Under the pieces are notes generated by a model, which saw nothing but the letters and a program-made list of their open reading frames with translations, had not been told where the DNA came from and searched no databases. Source: Halosolutus halophilus (GTDB lineage Archaea > Halobacteriota > Halobacteria > Halobacteriales > Natrialbaceae). Taken from it: a DNA stretch of 64,000 nt. The first letter of the stretch is position 1. The number at the start of each line of letters is the position of its first letter. The position numbers and the translations under genes were made by a program. Below, piece by piece: positions 41,561 through 52,048 of the stretch. The stretch is taken from contig NZ_CP094974.1 of NCBI RefSeq assembly GCF_022869805.1, forward strand, positions 3,410,001 through 3,474,000, read 5' to 3'.

Positions 41561-42100
41561 TCACAGTTGCTTTTCGTAGACGTACTCCTCGAGGTCCACA
41601 CCGAGGTCGCTCTCGTAGGTCCCGACGCGTTCGAACCCGCGCGACTCGTAGAACGAGACGCCGATCTCGTTGTCGGCGAGGACGGCCAACCGGAGTCGAT
41701 CGAAGACCTCCTCGCACTCGGCTTCGAGGTGCTCTAACAGCGCCGTGCCGATACCCTCGCCCCACAGTTCGGGGCGGACGTAGATCCGGACGAGGTAGGC
41801 GACCCGTTCGTCTTCCGGCCACGGAACGATGTGGGCGAAGCCGCGGCATCGCTCGTCCGTCTCGGTCGGTTCGGATCCCGCGTCCGCGGCCGACTCGACG
41901 ACGAGGAAGGCCGCGTCGTCGCGCCCACGGGTGTCGTCGATCGACGATTCGATCTCGCCGATCGCGTACCACTCGTCGACGATTTCGTCGACCCGGTCCC
42001 GGCCGAGCAGGTCGTCGTAGGCGGCGTGCCAGCTCTCGCGGGCCGTCTCGTGGACGGCCCAGACGTCCTCGGTCGTCGCCTGCCGGATGTCTCGCGTCAC
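41561..42100 (-). CDS. GNAT family N-acetyltransferase
   Basis: This 179-residue protein has the GNAT pattern: IRQATTEDVWAVHETARESW at the N terminus, the acetyl-CoA-binding strand AYLVRIYVRPELWGEGIGTA with the R-x-x-G-x-G/A loop, and a C-terminal GVSFYESRGFERVG. The start is taken as GTG at 42100, because a TTATTTTT element lies about 25-30 bases before it; a TTG at 42127 and a GTG at 42115 are alternatives. The substrate is unknown. Confidence 0.82.
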   Translation of the reverse strand: MTRDIRQATTEDVWAVHETARESWHAAYDDLLGRDRVDEIVDEWYAIGEIESSIDDTRGRDDAAFLVVESAADAGSEPTETDERCRGFAHIVPWPEDERVAYLVRIYVRPELWGEGIGTALLEHLEAECEEVFDRLRLAVLADNEIGVSFYESRGFERVGTYESDLGVDLEEYVYEKQL

Positions 42101-42791
42101 GTCCGGTCCTATCACTCCAGCCGACAAAAATAACCATGGCTGATTTCGCCGGGTTTGCGGCCAATTGACTGATCGACGACGATGGATACGATCACAGCTG
42201 ACCTATTCTAGACGTGTCATGGCCCGTCGTCTCGCCAGCGGTACCGCCGGTATCGGTGCGCTTCCCGGGCCGGTGGTCCCTCGTCGTCGGACGGTGCCGT
42301 GGCAACCCCGGTAGTTCGGTTCGACGTACGGTCGTTCGTTTTGATCGGTTTGTCACGACGGTTGATTCGGTCTCGGCCGACCGGTTGCACGCGGACGGCC
42401 CACGCCACCTCTCACGTGAGGGTGACTCCACCACAGTTCCGTCCGCCACCCAGACGTTCCCCACTTTTGTGATTGCTGTGCCAGTCAGCGTCTCACGGTT
42501 AGTGAAGCGATACGATAGTCACGGGGCCGTGTCCGGGGAGTCGACGTCGCCGACGCACTCCCGTCCGCCCTCGAGTTTCGTACGCGCCTCGCGGACGAGG
42601 CCGTCGAGAATCGCGACGTGGACCATATACAGTCAACGAAAGCGATACAAAAAGACGTTCGTGCGGTCGTGCGTCGGCCACACCCGATCGAGTCAGCGGG
42701 ACTCAGTTGGGCAGGATGGAACGCAATCGAATTGGGCTCGATCGAGAGCGGATCGAATCGGGGTCGAGCGGGGACTCCGAACCGTACGGCG
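42101..42791. other. Gene-free region of about 690 bases
   Basis: Several open frames cross it, but none shows a protein-like composition or a recognisable motif. It separates the GNAT gene from the surface protein gene; both are read to the left, so it contains the GNAT promoter at its left end. No repeat or RNA gene was recognised. Confidence 0.45.
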
Positions 42792-44027
42792 TTACTCGTA
42801 AACGCGAGCGGCCACGGCGAGCAGCAGGGCGACCGCGGCGACGCCACCGCCGAATCCGGGCAGTCCGTCGGTGCCGCCGTCCTCGGCCGTCTCGGTGTCG
42901 CTGTCGTCCGCGTCGTTCCCGCCGGTGTCGTCGTCGGCAGCCTCGTCGCCACCAGCGTCGTCCTCGCCGTCACCGTCTCCGCTGATCGTCGCCGTCCGCT
43001 CCGAGAAGTGAGTGATCGCGACGTAGATCGTCGCCTCGCCCTGGGCCGTCGCCTCCTGGGCGACCATGTAACGGGGCGTGTCGCCGCCCTCGATCGCACT
43101 CTCGAGTTCGCTCTCGGATTCGGCTTCGACGGCCGCCTCCCCGTCGACGGCCACCGCGACGTCCTCGAGGCTTCCGACGGCCTCCTCGGAGACGGTGGTC
43201 AGCACGACGGTCCCCTCGTCGACGGTTCGATCGACGGTCACCTCGACCCCGTTCCGTGCCTCCCCCGAAACCTCGGCGCTGGTCCCCTCGCCGTATGTGA
43301 CGGCGCTCTCGGCCGTCTCGCCGTCGCGTTCTTCGACGTACACTTCGGCGGCGGCCGAGCCCTCGGCGATCAGCGACTCCTCGTATTTCGCGTCCTCGTC
43401 GCGCTCGCCGTCCTCGTAGGATCGGTACGCCAGGGTCGCGTTCTCCTCGAGCGCGGCGGAGACGTCACCCTCCTCGGTGACGGTCACCTCGCCGTCGCCG
43501 ACGACGAGGAAGACGCCTTCGTGGTCTTCGGTCTCCACGCGAACGCGATCGCCCTCGTCGCTCGCGTCGGCGTTCGCACCGAGTTCCGCCTGCACGTACT
43601 GGCTCTCGCCGCCGCTCTCGACGACGAGCGTCCCGCGTTCGTTGTCGTGTGCCGACAGCGTCGCACCGCTTTCGGCCTGGACCTCGGCGCCGGCCGACGT
43701 CCGCGTTTCGAGCGCGAGGCCCGCACCCACGAGGTCCGTCATCGTCTCGAGCGCGACGTCCGCTCCGACGCCGGCGGTCGCGTCGACCTCGCTCTGGGAC
43801 TGGACGGCGATCGAGGAGAACGCCTCGTCGCCGCCCACCTCGTAGTTGGTGATGGCGTCGTCCTCCACGTCGAAGGCGACGTGTGCCCCCGCGTACGCCT
43901 CGGTGGTCGTCCCCGTCGTACTCGATTCGGCGTCGATCGTCGACGTCGTCCCACCGGCCGCGGCAGCCATCCCGACCATGCTCGTGGTCAGCAGGACCGC
44001 CAGGCCGATCGCTAGTGTTCGTTTCAT
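42792..44027 (-). CDS. Secreted acidic surface protein with PGF-CTERM-like tail
   Basis: This 411-residue protein has a Sec signal (MKRTLAIGLAVLLTTSMVGM), about 320 residues of a highly acidic, Ala/Val/Glu-rich beta-like region, a Gly/Asp/Thr stalk from about 350, and the C-terminal tripartite signal DGLPGFGGGVAAVALLLAVA with the last residues ARVYE. PGF-CTERM tails are cut by archaeosortase A and replaced by a lipid anchor at the cell surface. The final basic cluster is weak (a single Arg). The function of the exposed part is unknown; short repeats of VEVTVDRT-like strands suggest a structural role. Confidence 0.78.
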   Translation of the reverse strand: MKRTLAIGLAVLLTTSMVGMAAAAGGTTSTIDAESSTTGTTTEAYAGAHVAFDVEDDAITNYEVGGDEAFSSIAVQSQSEVDATAGVGADVALETMTDLVGAGLALETRTSAGAEVQAESGATLSAHDNERGTLVVESGGESQYVQAELGANADASDEGDRVRVETEDHEGVFLVVGDGEVTVTEEGDVSAALEENATLAYRSYEDGERDEDAKYEESLIAEGSAAAEVYVEERDGETAESAVTYGEGTSAEVSGEARNGVEVTVDRTVDEGTVVLTTVSEEAVGSLEDVAVAVDGEAAVEAESESELESAIEGGDTPRYMVAQEATAQGEATIYVAITHFSERTATISGDGDGEDDAGGDEAADDDTGGNDADDSDTETAEDGGTDGLPGFGGGVAAVALLLAVAARVYE

Positions 44028-44325
44028 GCTATCGGTGACTGTCTCCGTGGACGAAAAGTGGGTTGTGGCAAACCCGTCAAAACGTCCGGCGCGCGTGCCA
44101 CGATTCGGTCACGGACCCAGACGACGATCCCGGGCAATCGCGAACGTGCAACGACCGCTACCGGGTCCGTAGGCGAGTGGACCGTCCGAAACGGGCGCTC
44201 GCCGCCGTTGTCGCACACAGAACAGTCCGGGAGAACGCGGCCCTGCGGCCCGCTCGATCGGTGTCCGTCGCTGGTGGGGACCGACGCGGACGGTGACCGA
44301 CGCGGAGGGACCGATCGATACGCGA

Positions 44326-45279
44326 TTACCGGGAGATGTCCGTCCCGCTCTCCTCGACGACGGATTCGACCTCCTCCTGTGTGACGAGGGCGACGTCGCC
44401 GGGGATGGTTCGCTTGAGCGCGGCCGTCGCGGCGGCGTACTCGAGGGCGGTCGGAACGTCGTCGCCGTCGAGTCGGCGAGCGATGAACGCCCCGGTGAAC
44501 GCGTCGCCGGTCCCGATCGCGTCGACGGTATCGGTCTCGTAGGCCTCCTGGCCGTGGACGACGCTGTCGTGCCAGCCGACCGCCCCTTCCGATCCTCGCG
44601 TCACGACGACGGTCGTGAAGTCGTACTGTGAACCGAGTTTGTGCGCGAGCTGACGCGGATCGCCCTCGAATCCGAGCACGGTCCGGGCGTCGCGGGCGGC
44701 GATCACGAGCACGTCGATACCCGGGAAGAACCGCGTCAGCGTCTCCCTGGCCTCGTCGGGCGACCAGAGCTTTCGGCGGTAGTTGAAGTCGAAGGCGGTC
44801 GTGGTGTCGCCCCGTCTGGCCGCCTTGAGCATGTTCGCCGTCGTCTCTCGAAGCGTCGACGAGAGTGCCGGCGTGATCCCGCTCGTGAAGAACACGCGCG
44901 CGTCCTGGATCACGTCGATGTCGAACTCCCGCGCCTCGGCGGTCGTGACGGCGGCGTTCTCCCGATCGTAGATGACGTTCGTGCCGCGCGGTTTGCCCGC
45001 GTGTTCCAGGTAGTAGGTACCCTGCCGTCCCCGGTGGCTCCAGACGACGTCCGTCTCGATTCCGTACCCGTTGAGTTCACCCACGACCCGGCGCCCGAGC
45101 GGCGTCTCCGGCACCTTCGAGAGCCACGTCGACGGCGTTCCGAGTCGCTGGGCGGCGACCGCGACGTTGCTCTCTGCCCCTGCGGCGCGAACCTCGAACT
45201 CGGCTGCGTCCTCGAGTCGTTCGCTGTCCGGCGGCGAGAGCCGGAGCATCGTCTCGCCGAACGTGACGAGGTCGCTCAC
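44326..45279 (-). CDS. kdgK: PfkB-family sugar kinase, probable 2-keto-3-deoxygluconate kinase
   Basis: This 317-residue kinase begins [20 protein letters not shown] and has [38 protein letters not shown] and the PfkB signature with the catalytic Asp in [13 protein letters not shown]. The [10 protein letters not shown] segment and overall length match haloarchaeal KdgK, which phosphorylates KDG in the semi-phosphorylative Entner-Doudoroff route. The start is GTG at 45279, supported by TGGAGG 8 bases upstream and by the family start. Confidence 0.85.
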   Translation of the reverse strand: MSDLVTFGETMLRLSPPDSERLEDAAEFEVRAAGAESNVAVAAQRLGTPSTWLSKVPETPLGRRVVGELNGYGIETDVVWSHRGRQGTYYLEHAGKPRGTNVIYDRENAAVTTAEAREFDIDVIQDARVFFTSGITPALSSTLRETTANMLKAARRGDTTTAFDFNYRRKLWSPDEARETLTRFFPGIDVLVIAARDARTVLGFEGDPRQLAHKLGSQYDFTTVVVTRGSEGAVGWHDSVVHGQEAYETDTVDAIGTGDAFTGAFIARRLDGDDVPTALEYAAATAALKRTIPGDVALVTQEEVESVVEESGTDISR

Positions 45280-45452
45280 GGCTCGGGCCTCCACCCCGAT
45301 CGATCGGTGGTACGTGACTCGGTCATACCGGGTAAACGAACGGGTGCGGTATAAGTTGTTACGTTGTCGACTCGTTGGCAGAACTCGATCGCCGTCGGGA
45401 ACTACCATCCGCTCGATCTCGACCTGCTGTCCGTGGACGGGATCGGCTCCTG

Positions 45453-46526
45453 CTATCCGTCTATCGGCGAGTCGACCGAGACGATCGTCGTCTCGCCGTC
45501 GTCCTCCAGGGTCGGCCCGACTCCGAACGACCGGAGCAGTTCGCAACTCGCCGCGACGTGGTCGGTCACCGCCGGAACGCGCACGCGGCCGCCGGCCAGG
45601 GCGAGCATCACCAGCAACTGGTCGGCCATGTGTCGATCGACCGGTGCGCTCCCGTCGAGCCACCGGTTCGCCGCGTCGGCGGCGTCCTCGCCGATCCGCT
45701 CGGCGGGTGTGCCGCGTTCGCCGAGCGCGGAGAATCCGGCCAGTCCGGTCCCGTGATCGACTCGGATCACGATCGCCGAACCCGGACAGTGGCTCTCCGC
45801 CGTCGTCTCGCATCGCTCGCCGACCGCGTCGCGATCGCCGTCCGAACCCGATCGATCGGCCTCGTCGTCGAGGTGTAGCCGTTCGTGCGCGCCTGCGACC
45901 TGCCGGTGAGCCACGTCCCGATCCGCGAGCGACGCGGCTTCGGTCGAGTAGAGACGCACGTCTTCGATCGGGCCCCGCTCGGTGAGGTCGATCGGGTCGA
46001 GCGTCGAGGGTGCCAGTCGGAGCGTCGCGCGGCCGCCGCCCGCGGGATAGAAGCCACGCCGATCGACCTCGCAGGCGGCGACGAGCCCGTACCGTCTCAC
46101 CAGCGGGAGCTTGACGTGTCGAACGTAGTCGATCGGGGGCGACCACTTCACGTCCGTCCCGCCGGTAGCGGTGACCGACAGCGGCGCATCGAGGACCGTC
46201 GCCAGCGGCAGGAGGGCCTCGAACAGCAGCGTCACGCTGCCGGCCGTCCCGATGTCGACGGCGTAGCTGCCGCCGGGGACGCGCCCGTCGCCCTCCAGCG
46301 CCGGATCGAACTCGACGACCGCCGCGCCGAGTTCCGCACCCGAGACGTCGGCGTCGCAGATCGCGACCATCGTCTCGAGAACCGCAAGGTGCTGGTGACG
46401 GAGGCCGGACGTCGATCGATCGCCCCGAACGTTCTCGATTCGGATCGGTTCGTTCCGGAGAACCGACAGTGCGAGCGCCGTTCGGACGAACTGGCCGCCG
46501 GCGCCCGAGCCGTCGAGTTCGCGCAT
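45453..46526 (-). CDS. rtcA: RNA 3'-terminal phosphate cyclase
   Basis: This 357-residue enzyme converts RNA 3'-phosphates to 2',3'-cyclic phosphates with ATP. It begins [20 protein letters not shown] and continues with [55 protein letters not shown] and [15 protein letters not shown]. The His of [12 protein letters not shown] is at the place of the AMP-accepting histidine. An acidic insert (about 225-255) is halophile-typical. No rtcB is nearby. Confidence 0.9.
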   Translation of the reverse strand: MRELDGSGAGGQFVRTALALSVLRNEPIRIENVRGDRSTSGLRHQHLAVLETMVAICDADVSGAELGAAVVEFDPALEGDGRVPGGSYAVDIGTAGSVTLLFEALLPLATVLDAPLSVTATGGTDVKWSPPIDYVRHVKLPLVRRYGLVAACEVDRRGFYPAGGGRATLRLAPSTLDPIDLTERGPIEDVRLYSTEAASLADRDVAHRQVAGAHERLHLDDEADRSGSDGDRDAVGERCETTAESHCPGSAIVIRVDHGTGLAGFSALGERGTPAERIGEDAADAANRWLDGSAPVDRHMADQLLVMLALAGGRVRVPAVTDHVAASCELLRSFGVGPTLEDDGETTIVSVDSPIDG

Positions 46527-46713
46527 GCGGGTCGGTACGGGTTCGATCGACCTCCCGTTGTCGATGGTCGTCGGAATCGGGATCGGGATTGGAGTCGAGC
46601 TACGGAACGGACACGGCTCGACGACGGCGACGCGTCTACGAGGACGGTGGGGAACCCGGCTCGGCTTTCCGCTTGTGTAATGTTTTCAATGCTCCGGGAG
46701 CGATCCGGCACGA

Positions 46714-47991
46714 ATGCGACTCTGGCGCGATCCGCTCCGACGTCGGTGGCTGCTGTGGCTGATCCTGGGCGTCGTCTTCCTGCTCGTCAACGTCAATCGG
46801 CTCTCCTCCGCCGTGCTCGCCGAGGACCTCATGGTCGCGTTCGGAACCACGGGCGCAGAGCTGGGCACGCTTCACGCGACGTTCTTCTGGGTGTACGCGG
46901 TCATGCAGATCCCCACGGGCGTTCTGGCCGATCGAGTCGGCCCTCGTCGGACGGCGACGGCGGGGGGACTCGTCATGAGCGTCGGGACGATCTGGTTCGC
47001 GCTCGCGGAGAGCTACCTCGCTGCGATGGCCGCCCGGAGTCTCGTCGGCCTCGGCGGGAGCGTGATCTTCGTCTGTCTCCTCCGGTTCTGTGCGAGCTGG
47101 TACCGGGCCGACGAGTTCGCGACGATGAGCGGGCTGACGTTCGCCGTCTCCGGGGTCGGCGGCGTCCTCGCGACGACTCCGCTGGCTCTCGCCGTCGGCG
47201 CCGTCGGCTGGCGATCGGCGATCGGCTGGCTCGGTGTTTTCGGACTCGCCTTCTCCGTGGCGGTCTACGTCCTCGTCCGCGACACGCCGGAAGACGCGGG
47301 ATTCGATCCGATCGAAGGCGTCCCGGGACAGCCCTCGCTGACCACTGCGGAACTTCGAGCGCACCTCGGATCCGCCCTCCGGGACCCCCATATCTGGGTC
47401 GTCAGCGTCCTCCTGTTCTGCACGACCGGCGTGAACCTCACCCTGTTCGGGCTCTGGGGCGTCCCGTACGTCGTCCAGACCTACGACGTCTCGATCGCGT
47501 ACGCCTCGGTGTTCACCCTGCTGGGCGGGATCGGAACCATCGTCGGCCCGCCGACGATCGGCTGGGTTTCCGATCGGCTCGGACGGCGTGTCGACCTGAT
47601 GGTCGCGGGCGGCGTCACGTTCGTCGCCGCGCTCGGCGTGATCGCCGCGACCGGAAACCCGCCACTGTGGGTCGTCGCCGCGTCGTTCTTCCTGACCGGG
47701 GTGCTGCTGGGGGCGTTCGTCCTCAGCTACACGATCGTCAAGGAGCGCCATCCGAGCAGCGCGAGCGGGATCTCGACCGGAACGATCAACGGTGCGGCCT
47801 TTTTCGGCGCCGCGATGCTCCCCACAGTGATGGGGTGGGCGCTCGACGCCTACTGGACGGGCGAACTCGTCGGCGGCGTTCGCGTCTACACCGAGACGGG
47901 CTACCGGATCGCGTTCGGGATCGCGACCGTCGCCGGCGCGATCGCGCTCGCCTGTACGCTCTGGCTGTATCGGCACGAACGCGCCGACTGA
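46714..47991 (+). CDS. MFS transporter
   Basis: This 425-residue protein has 12 predicted helices. The loop 2-3 motif reads GVLADRVGPRRTATAGG, and its repeat in the second half is GWVSDRLGRRVDLMVAGG. It resembles the ACS/oxalate-formate-type branch (VFFWVYAVMQIPTG-like stretch at 55-70). The substrate cannot be assigned. It is divergent from rtcA. Confidence 0.88.
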   Translation: MRLWRDPLRRRWLLWLILGVVFLLVNVNRLSSAVLAEDLMVAFGTTGAELGTLHATFFWVYAVMQIPTGVLADRVGPRRTATAGGLVMSVGTIWFALAESYLAAMAARSLVGLGGSVIFVCLLRFCASWYRADEFATMSGLTFAVSGVGGVLATTPLALAVGAVGWRSAIGWLGVFGLAFSVAVYVLVRDTPEDAGFDPIEGVPGQPSLTTAELRAHLGSALRDPHIWVVSVLLFCTTGVNLTLFGLWGVPYVVQTYDVSIAYASVFTLLGGIGTIVGPPTIGWVSDRLGRRVDLMVAGGVTFVAALGVIAATGNPPLWVVAASFFLTGVLLGAFVLSYTIVKERHPSSASGISTGTINGAAFFGAAMLPTVMGWALDAYWTGELVGGVRVYTETGYRIAFGIATVAGAIALACTLWLYRHERAD

Positions 47992-48160
47992 GCGATCGAC
48001 CCGGCTGTATCGGCCGAACGCGCCGGGTGGGCGATCGTCGCGAGCGCAGGATCCGACGCTCGGCCCTGCACGTTCCATTCACGGCCGATCACACCACCGC
48101 GAGCGACGGGCTTCGACTGCAGGCTCGGTGATTATCCTCCGCTGGGCAGTAGGACGACCC

Positions 48161-48358
48161 ATGAGTGAACTGACCGATCGACTGCTGATCCTCGTCGTCG
48201 CGGCCACCGCCCTGCTCGTTCTGATCACGGGCTGGGCGGGCGGGCTCGTCGAGGCGGTGCTGGGCGGGGTGGCCGATACGATCGTCCTCGGCGCCCTCGG
48301 CCTTCTCCTGTTACTCGTCCTGCTCGGAATCTGGCAGGAGTTCAGCACGATCGAGTGA
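48161..48358 (+). CDS. Small two-helix membrane protein
   Basis: This 65-residue protein has two hydrophobic helices (LLILVVAATALLVLITGWAG and IVLGALGLLLLLVLLGIW) joined by a short loop. The ATG at 48161 lies about 27 bases after ATTATCC, so a leaderless start is likely. Function unknown. Confidence 0.7.
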   Translation: MSELTDRLLILVVAATALLVLITGWAGGLVEAVLGGVADTIVLGALGLLLLLVLLGIWQEFSTIE

Positions 48359-48523
48359 GTCGATGGGCGATCGGGACCGCTGTTGCATCGGCGGCGATCG
48401 CACCCGTCGTCGCGCCGAAATGGCGGTCGTGACGGCGGTAGTGCGCGGCCTCCGATGAATACGGGGGACGTCGTACTCGACGCGTACCAGATAATTAATT
48501 AGTGTCATGTTTGAAGCGATCGC

Positions 48524-49429
48524 ATGGGCAGAAAATTCGTCTCCGGGAGGACGGTTCAGACGGACGCGGTGCGCGGGCGACTCTATCCGGGTCTCGGCGC
48601 TGATCCGACGCCGGGCGTGCTCGTCCTCCACGGAGGCGGCGGTGCCCGCGGGTACGAACAGACGTACGCGGCGCTGCTCGCCGAACACGGCTACACGGCG
48701 TTTTGCGTCGAGTACTTCGAGGCGCCCGGCGTCCGTGACAGACCGCTCGAAGTACCCCTGGAGGAGATCGGAAACGCCGCCGACTGGCTCCTCGAGCGTC
48801 CCGACGTTGCGGGCGATCGGGTCGGCGTCGACGGATTCTCCAGGGGAGGCGAAGCGTCGCTTCTGGTCGGATCACACTTCGACGCGATCGGCGCCGTCGC
48901 CGCGTACGTTCCGAGTTGCTACGTCTGGCCCGCTCCGTCCTGGATGGACGGCATCGGCGAAGGCGAGCCAACCTGGACGCTCGACGGAGAGCCGTTGCCG
49001 CATCTTCCCATCGACAAGTACGTCTACGAGGATGACGGCATCGACGAACCGCTCGGCGTCCCGGAACCGAATCCCGGATCGCTGGCGATCGAACGTTCGA
49101 CCGCCGCCGAGAAGGAACGGGCCGAGATCCCCGTCGAGTCGATCGACGGCCCGGTGTTGGTCGTCTCCGGCGGAAACGACACCGTGTGGCCGTCGACGCT
49201 ACTGGCGGAACGCGTCACTGATCGGCTCGCTGCGCACGACCATCCCTGGCCGTTCGAGCATCTCTCGTTTCCCGACGCGGGTCACGCAATTCGGGTTCCG
49301 TACCGGCTCCGGGGCGACACCGATCCGGCGGAGACGCACCGGTTCGGAGGCACACACGAGGCGAACGGATACGCCTCAGCCCGCGCCTGGCAGGCGACGC
49401 TCGAGTATCTCGATCGAAATCACCAGTAG
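48524..49429 (+). CDS. Alpha/beta hydrolase, BAAT/acyl-CoA thioesterase or dienelactone hydrolase-like
   Basis: This 301-residue protein has the alpha/beta-hydrolase triad: the nucleophile in VGVDGFSRGGEASLL, an Asp in VVSGGNDTVWPS and His in FPDAGHAIRVPY. The oxyanion strand is VLVLHGGGGARGYEQ. The spacing and the DTVWPS motif match the BAAT C-terminal family, which cleaves acyl thioesters or conjugates bile acids. AT-rich TAATTAATTA at about -27 suggests leaderless transcription. Substrate unknown. Confidence 0.85.
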   Translation: MGRKFVSGRTVQTDAVRGRLYPGLGADPTPGVLVLHGGGGARGYEQTYAALLAEHGYTAFCVEYFEAPGVRDRPLEVPLEEIGNAADWLLERPDVAGDRVGVDGFSRGGEASLLVGSHFDAIGAVAAYVPSCYVWPAPSWMDGIGEGEPTWTLDGEPLPHLPIDKYVYEDDGIDEPLGVPEPNPGSLAIERSTAAEKERAEIPVESIDGPVLVVSGGNDTVWPSTLLAERVTDRLAAHDHPWPFEHLSFPDAGHAIRVPYRLRGDTDPAETHRFGGTHEANGYASARAWQATLEYLDRNHQ

Positions 49430-49456
49430 TAGTGTTTTATACGGCATCCAGGGACG

Positions 49457-51715
49457 TCAGCCGCCGTGACCGGGATAATCCCGCTCGAACCGATCCTCGA
49501 TCTCCGTCTCGTCGATCTCGACGATTACGGGCCGACCGTGCGGACAGGCGTACGGATTTTCGCAGTCGTCGAGCGCATCCAGCAAGTCGAGAACCGATCC
49601 CTCGGTCAGCGACGTGTTCCCCGTCAGCGACGGGTAACACGCGAGATCGCCGAGGAACTCGTCGGCCAGCGCGTCGACCGTCTCGGCGCCGGATTCGCGA
49701 TCGCCCTCGACGAACGACGCGAGGACGTCCCGGAACTGTTCCGGGTCGAGCGTCTCCGCGAACACCGCGGGGACCGTCGTCACCGCGACCGTCCGATCGT
49801 CGACCCGGTCGGCGTAGAACCCAAGTCGCTCGAGCGCTGCGGTGTAGCTCTCGAACGCCTCGGCTTCGATGGCGGTCAGTTCGAGTTCGACGGGGGAGGC
49901 AAGCGCTTGCACGGCCGGATCGTCCGCGAAGGCATCACGGAGCCGTTCGTAGTTGACTCGCTCGTCGGCGGCGTGCTGGTCGATCAGTGCGAGGCCGTCC
50001 GGCAGTTCGCAGACCAGATAGGTGTCGTGTACCTGGCCGAGCACGCGCAGCGGCGGCAGCGAGTCGAACTCGGTCTCGTCGCCCGTCGCCGCCTCGCCTG
50101 TGAGCGTCCGCTGCTCGGTCGGCCCGTCGAACTTCCGTTCGGGCGCTCGATCGGCGGCGTGTGCGGGATCGGTGGCCGCTGCCGATCGACTCCTCGACGC
50201 GTCGTCGGTACCGGAGTTCGTCGCGCCAGCGTCGGTGGAACGCGTCGGCGGTGTCCGGCGCTTCGGTTCCTCGCCGGCTCCCGAGCGGCCGTCGGCACCC
50301 GAACCGCCATCGGTTCCCGATTCGCTGTCGGTGATCGACTCGTCTGCCGCGCTCGAGTCCGCGCCCGATCGGGCGATCCCCGCGTCCGACGCCGGATCCG
50401 GGGTGGACGGATCGTCGCCGTCGGACCCCGTCCGGGGGTCAGAGTGCGGCGGCTGGTCGTCCGGGGTGGACGCAGCGGTCATGGTGTCGATCGACTCGTC
50501 GCCGACACCGTCGCCGGGCGCCGAGTCTCGTACGTCGGAGTCGTCTCCGGCAGTCTCCGCCCCGTCACCTGCCCCCGATCGGGCCGTCGACTCCTCGACA
50601 CTCCCGGGTTCGAGACGGGCCTCGCCGGGAGCCGATCGGCCGCGCGGCGCACCCGATCGCAGGAGGCCGTGCTCGAGCAGTGCGCGTTCGACCGCGGCGT
50701 CGACCTGCCGGCGCACGGCGTCGTCGTCGTCGAACCGGACTTCGCGCTTGCGCGGGTGGACGTTCACGTCGACGGCGTCGCCGGGGACGTCGAGAAACAG
50801 GACGACGAACGGGTACCGATCGCTCCCGAGTTGCGTGCCGTAGGCGCCCATGATCCCCTCGCGGATCGCGTCCGACGTCACCGCGCGTCCGTTGACGTAG
50901 GTCGCGAGGTACTCCCGACTCGATCGGTTCGTCTCGGGATGCGAGACGAGCCCCGAGACCGATCCGATCGGCCCCGGCGGCAGGTCGTCACCGTCGGCCT
51001 CGACGGCGATCATCGAGGACGCGACGTCGCGACCGTAGACGGACAGGACCGCGGCCTGTAGGTCTCCCTGCCCGGTCGTGGCGAACACCTCGCGACCGTC
51101 GTGTGACAGCGAGACCGCGACGTCGGGATTTGCCAGCGCGTAGCGCGTGACGATCCGGTTGACGTGGGCGAACTCCGTCGCCGTCGTCTTGAGGAATTTC
51201 CTGCGAGCGGGGGTGTTGTAGAAGAGGTCCTTGACCTCGACGATCGTTCCCGCCGGACAGCCCGTCGGCTCGACCGACACGACGTCGCCGCCCTCGGAGA
51301 CGAGTTCCGTTCCTGCCCCGTCCCCGTTCCGGGGCCGCGATCGGATCGTCAGCCGCGAGACCGAGCCGATCGTGTGCAACGCCTCGCCGCGAAAGCCCAG
51401 CGTTCCGACGCCGGACTCGAGGTCGTCGAGGCCGTCGATCTTGCTGGTCGTGTGCTGGCGGACGGCCGCGCGGACGTCCGCTCCGGTCATTCCGCGGCCG
51501 TCGTCCGCGACCCGGATCAGCTCCGTCCCGCCCTCCTCGACGGTCACGTCGACGCTTTCGGCACCGGCGTCGAGGCTGTTCTCGACGAGTTCCTTCACCG
51601 CGCTGGCAGGCCGCTCGACGACTTCGCCGGCGGCGATCCGGGCGACGGTGTCCTCGTCTAACTGGTGAATCTCGGTTTCCTCCGGGGTCGGTGGTGTGGC
51701 GCTGTCGTCGCTCAT
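49457..51715 (-). CDS. mutL: DNA mismatch repair protein MutL
   Basis: This 752-residue protein has the GHKL ATPase at the N terminus (ARIAAGEVVERPASAVKELV, ENSLDAGA, DDGRGM, LGFRGEAL) and the RKFLKTTATEF loop. A disordered linker of about 190 residues, rich in Asp, Ser and Gly, follows. The C-terminal domain carries the endonuclease metal motif LIDQHAADERVNYERL and CPHGRP, so it is a nicking MutL like those of bacteria lacking MutH. It precedes mutS by about 5 kb on the same strand, with four other genes of this strand or the opposite strand between, rather than in a mutSL operon. Confidence 0.96.
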   Translation of the reverse strand: MSDDSATPPTPEETEIHQLDEDTVARIAAGEVVERPASAVKELVENSLDAGAESVDVTVEEGGTELIRVADDGRGMTGADVRAAVRQHTTSKIDGLDDLESGVGTLGFRGEALHTIGSVSRLTIRSRPRNGDGAGTELVSEGGDVVSVEPTGCPAGTIVEVKDLFYNTPARRKFLKTTATEFAHVNRIVTRYALANPDVAVSLSHDGREVFATTGQGDLQAAVLSVYGRDVASSMIAVEADGDDLPPGPIGSVSGLVSHPETNRSSREYLATYVNGRAVTSDAIREGIMGAYGTQLGSDRYPFVVLFLDVPGDAVDVNVHPRKREVRFDDDDAVRRQVDAAVERALLEHGLLRSGAPRGRSAPGEARLEPGSVEESTARSGAGDGAETAGDDSDVRDSAPGDGVGDESIDTMTAASTPDDQPPHSDPRTGSDGDDPSTPDPASDAGIARSGADSSAADESITDSESGTDGGSGADGRSGAGEEPKRRTPPTRSTDAGATNSGTDDASRSRSAAATDPAHAADRAPERKFDGPTEQRTLTGEAATGDETEFDSLPPLRVLGQVHDTYLVCELPDGLALIDQHAADERVNYERLRDAFADDPAVQALASPVELELTAIEAEAFESYTAALERLGFYADRVDDRTVAVTTVPAVFAETLDPEQFRDVLASFVEGDRESGAETVDALADEFLGDLACYPSLTGNTSLTEGSVLDLLDALDDCENPYACPHGRPVIVEIDETEIEDRFERDYPGHGG

Positions 51716-52048
51716 ACTGTGATTCGAGTCGCGTCGAACGCGGGTGACTGCGATCCCGATCGACTCATCCCTAGTTCGTACAGAAAGGGGCTGGTTAGGT
51801 CTTACGCGTACCGCTCGATAGCGTTCAGATGATGTCGCGAGTTCTACACGGTCGATGGAAACGCCACGAAAGCCCCGAGCGCTCGACTCCAGGGACTCGC
51901 TGTCGTTCGAAAGCTGGCAGGTGCGGCGTGCTAAATACAGAGGGTGTATTCACCATCGCGACCAGGTCATCAGAGGCGGTCCAACAGAATCAGGTATTCG
52001 AGCACCAGCCACCGAGAAATAGGCAACCGGCCACTTGAGTCAGTGTTT
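51716..52048. other. Intergenic region with a possible degenerate element
   Basis: This 333-base gap holds no clear gene. The stretch around 51840-51960 (near CGAAAGCCCCGAGCGCTCGA at 51858-51877) has a composition and wording that I associate with non-coding or element-derived spacers in haloarchaeal genomes, but I see no terminal repeats or transposase fragment. The promoter of mutL lies at its left end. Confidence 0.3.
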
